6,447 bases of DNA. It comes from Gaiellasilicea sp035645095 (lineage in GTDB: Bacteria > Actinomycetota > Thermoleophilia > Gaiellales > Gaiellaceae). Shown here piece by piece: positions 5,693 to 6,447 of the stretch. Location: contig DASQNG010000142.1 of the NCBI GenBank assembly GCA_035645095.1, positions 1 through 6,447 on the forward strand, in the 5' to 3' direction. The notes below the pieces were generated by a model. The model saw only the letters and a list, made by a program, of their open reading frames with translations. It was not told the origin of the DNA and searched no databases. The stretch's first letter is position 1, and every line of letters begins with the position of its first letter. A program made the position numbers and the translations under genes.

Positions 5693-5698
5693 ACTATC
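5693..5698 (-). promoter_or_regulatory. Candidate -10 element of the MFS gene (GATAGT)
   Basis: On the minus strand GATAGT matches TATAAT at four of six positions and ends 6 bases before the GTG at 5686. That position implies a leaderless or nearly leaderless transcript. No Shine-Dalgarno sequence is seen. Its first two bases overlap the left arm of the inverted repeat at 5697-5754. It does not strictly match TANNNT, so it is weaker than the other cases. Confidence 0.3.
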
Positions 5699-5754
5699 CC
5701 ACGCCCGGTGTCGGCCCGCGAACCGCGGGATGGCCGTGCGGCGGGGGTGTGGGA
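5697..5754. repeat. Nested inverted repeats in the divergent MFS / MFS-cNMP promoter region
   Basis: TCCCACGCCC (5697-5706) and GGGTGTGGGA (5745-5754) are inverted copies matching at 9 of 10 positions. Nearly concentric inside them, CCCGCG (5715-5720) and CGCGGG (5724-5729) form a perfect 6-bp inverted repeat with the spacer AAC. Together they fill most of the 78-base gap between the divergent starts at 5686 and 5765, and the outer left arm overlaps the candidate MFS -10. An operator shared by the two genes is plausible. Chance symmetry in GC-rich DNA cannot be ruled out by eye. Confidence 0.35.
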
Positions 5755-5764
5755 AGCGCGGACG

Positions 5765-6447
5765 ATGGGCGCTGTTCGTGAGCGCGTGCACGTCCTCGGG
5801 CCGTCTGGCGCGACCGTGACCTGAGGGCGGCGCAGCTCGCGTGAGGCGGGTTCTACACGGCCGAGTGGGCCTCCCTGGTGGCGCTCTCCGTGCGCGCGTA
5901 CGGGACGCACGGGGCACGGGCACTCGGCCTCGTCCCGTTCCTGCGCATGTTGCGTGCGCCCTGGGTCGGAGTCGGCTCGCTCGCGGCTCCCGTGCTGATC
6001 GACGCCGTCGCGCTCGGACGGCGCTCGTTCTCGCCGGGCTGCTGTTGCCGCTGCTCGCGCTCGTCTGTCGTCGCGTCCTCGGCCGACTCGACGAGGGCAT
6101 CGAGGGGCTTGCGGACGTCGACCTCCTCCGCGGCAGCCCGATCTTCGCGCCGCTGCCGTACCTCGTCGTGCGCCGGCTGGCGAGGGCGCTCGGCGCGCGT
6201 ACGGCTCCGGCCGGTCACGCGATCATGCGCGGGGGCGACCCCGGCGACGTGATGTACGTGCTCGAAGACGGGAAGCGGCCGTCGCCGTTGGGTCGCAGCG
6301 GGTGGTGGAGCTCGGCCCGGGGACGTGTTCGGCGAGATCGCCCTCCTGCTGGACGTTCCGCGGACGGCGACCGTGACGGCCACGACGGACGTCTCGCTGC
6401 GTACGCTGCCTCGCGAGCCGTTCCTCGCCGCGGTCGCCGGGCACCGG
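5765..6447 (+). pseudogene. Broken, internally deleted MFS transporter-cyclic nucleotide-binding domain fusion (continues past right edge)
   Basis: The intact family has an MFS transporter of about 400 residues followed by a cNMP-binding domain. Here it must be assembled across lesions. ATG at 5765-5767 opens MGAVRERVHVLG, with GGAAG 8 bases upstream. One missing G near 5798-5801 then leads to AVWRDRDLRAAQLA. TGA at 5842-5844 stands where relatives usually have Trp. FYTAEWASLVALSVRAYG and GLVPFLRMLRA (TM1-2 type) follow. At about 5956-5968 the frame passes directly into VGVGSLAAPVLIDAVAL, typical of TM11, so roughly TM3 to TM10 seem to be gone. Another missing G at 6020-6021 restores ALVLAGLLLPLLALVCRR (TM12). 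A linker and cNMP entry DLLRGSPIFAPLP come next, then GGDPGDVMYVLEDG. G losses at about 6272 and 6322 precede GDVFGEIALLLDVPRTATVT, the phosphate-binding cassette with its Arg. The last 42 codons are open to the edge. The nonsense codon and deletion argue for true decay. Confidence 0.8.

Noticed and set aside
4580..5824. 414-codon open + frame antisense to the MFS gene
   Set aside because: Its translation is almost entirely Arg/Glu/Ala/Asp with no domain pattern. It is the usual stop-poor antisense frame of a GC-rich gene, and the MFS frame has helices and motifs.
5878..6252. 124-codon frame starting at 5878 as a stand-alone small protein
   Set aside because: Only its first half has family-like sequence. 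After 6021 it becomes Arg/Ser/Cys-rich shadow while the real continuation moves to another frame, so it is a piece of the pseudogene.

Overview
The window is very GC-rich, with G or C at almost every third codon position. It looks like a chromosomal segment of a high-GC actinobacterium, and the phrasing of the DnaX and site-2 protease proteins suggests a Thermoleophilia/Gaiellales-type soil lineage. That placement is inferred from composition and remembered family flavour, not from a search. No rRNA, tRNA, CRISPR array, insertion sequence or phage gene is visible, and no gap between genes exceeds about 80 bases.

Layout. (1) Positions 1-54 (+) hold the last codons of a gene that enters from outside. 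Its TAG stop shares the tetramer CTAG with the stop of the convergent ybaB. (2) Positions 51-2002 (-) carry a dnaX-ybaB operon joined by an ATGA overlap. This is the classic DNA polymerase III tau subunit and YbaB/EbfC nucleoid protein pair. (3) Diverging from dnaX, 2062-3183 (+) encodes a membrane site-2 (M50) metalloprotease with C-terminal CBS domains, and 3253-3825 (+) encodes a short PhyH-type Fe(II)/2-oxoglutarate oxygenase. (4) Converging on it, again through a shared CTAG, 3822-5686 (-) encodes an MFS permease followed by a small, atypical CDF-like membrane protein with a cysteine-rich tail. (5) From 5765 to the right edge (+) lies the wreck of an MFS-cyclic-nucleotide-binding fusion gene. 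It shows a nonsense codon, four single-base frameshifts and an internal deletion that appears to remove most of the transporter.

How the parts relate. dnaX-ybaB is housekeeping. The other genes show no obvious shared pathway. The MFS and CDF-like genes lie 23 bases apart and probably share a transcript. The strongest signals beyond the genes are three. First, TANNNT-like -10 hexamers lie 5 to 8 bases before several start codons that mostly lack Shine-Dalgarno sequences, which points to leaderless transcripts. Second, both convergent gene pairs overlap through CTAG. Third, the multiply broken MFS-cNMP gene at the right end can be reconstructed residue by residue across its lesions. I did not find a convincing novel multi-gene system.
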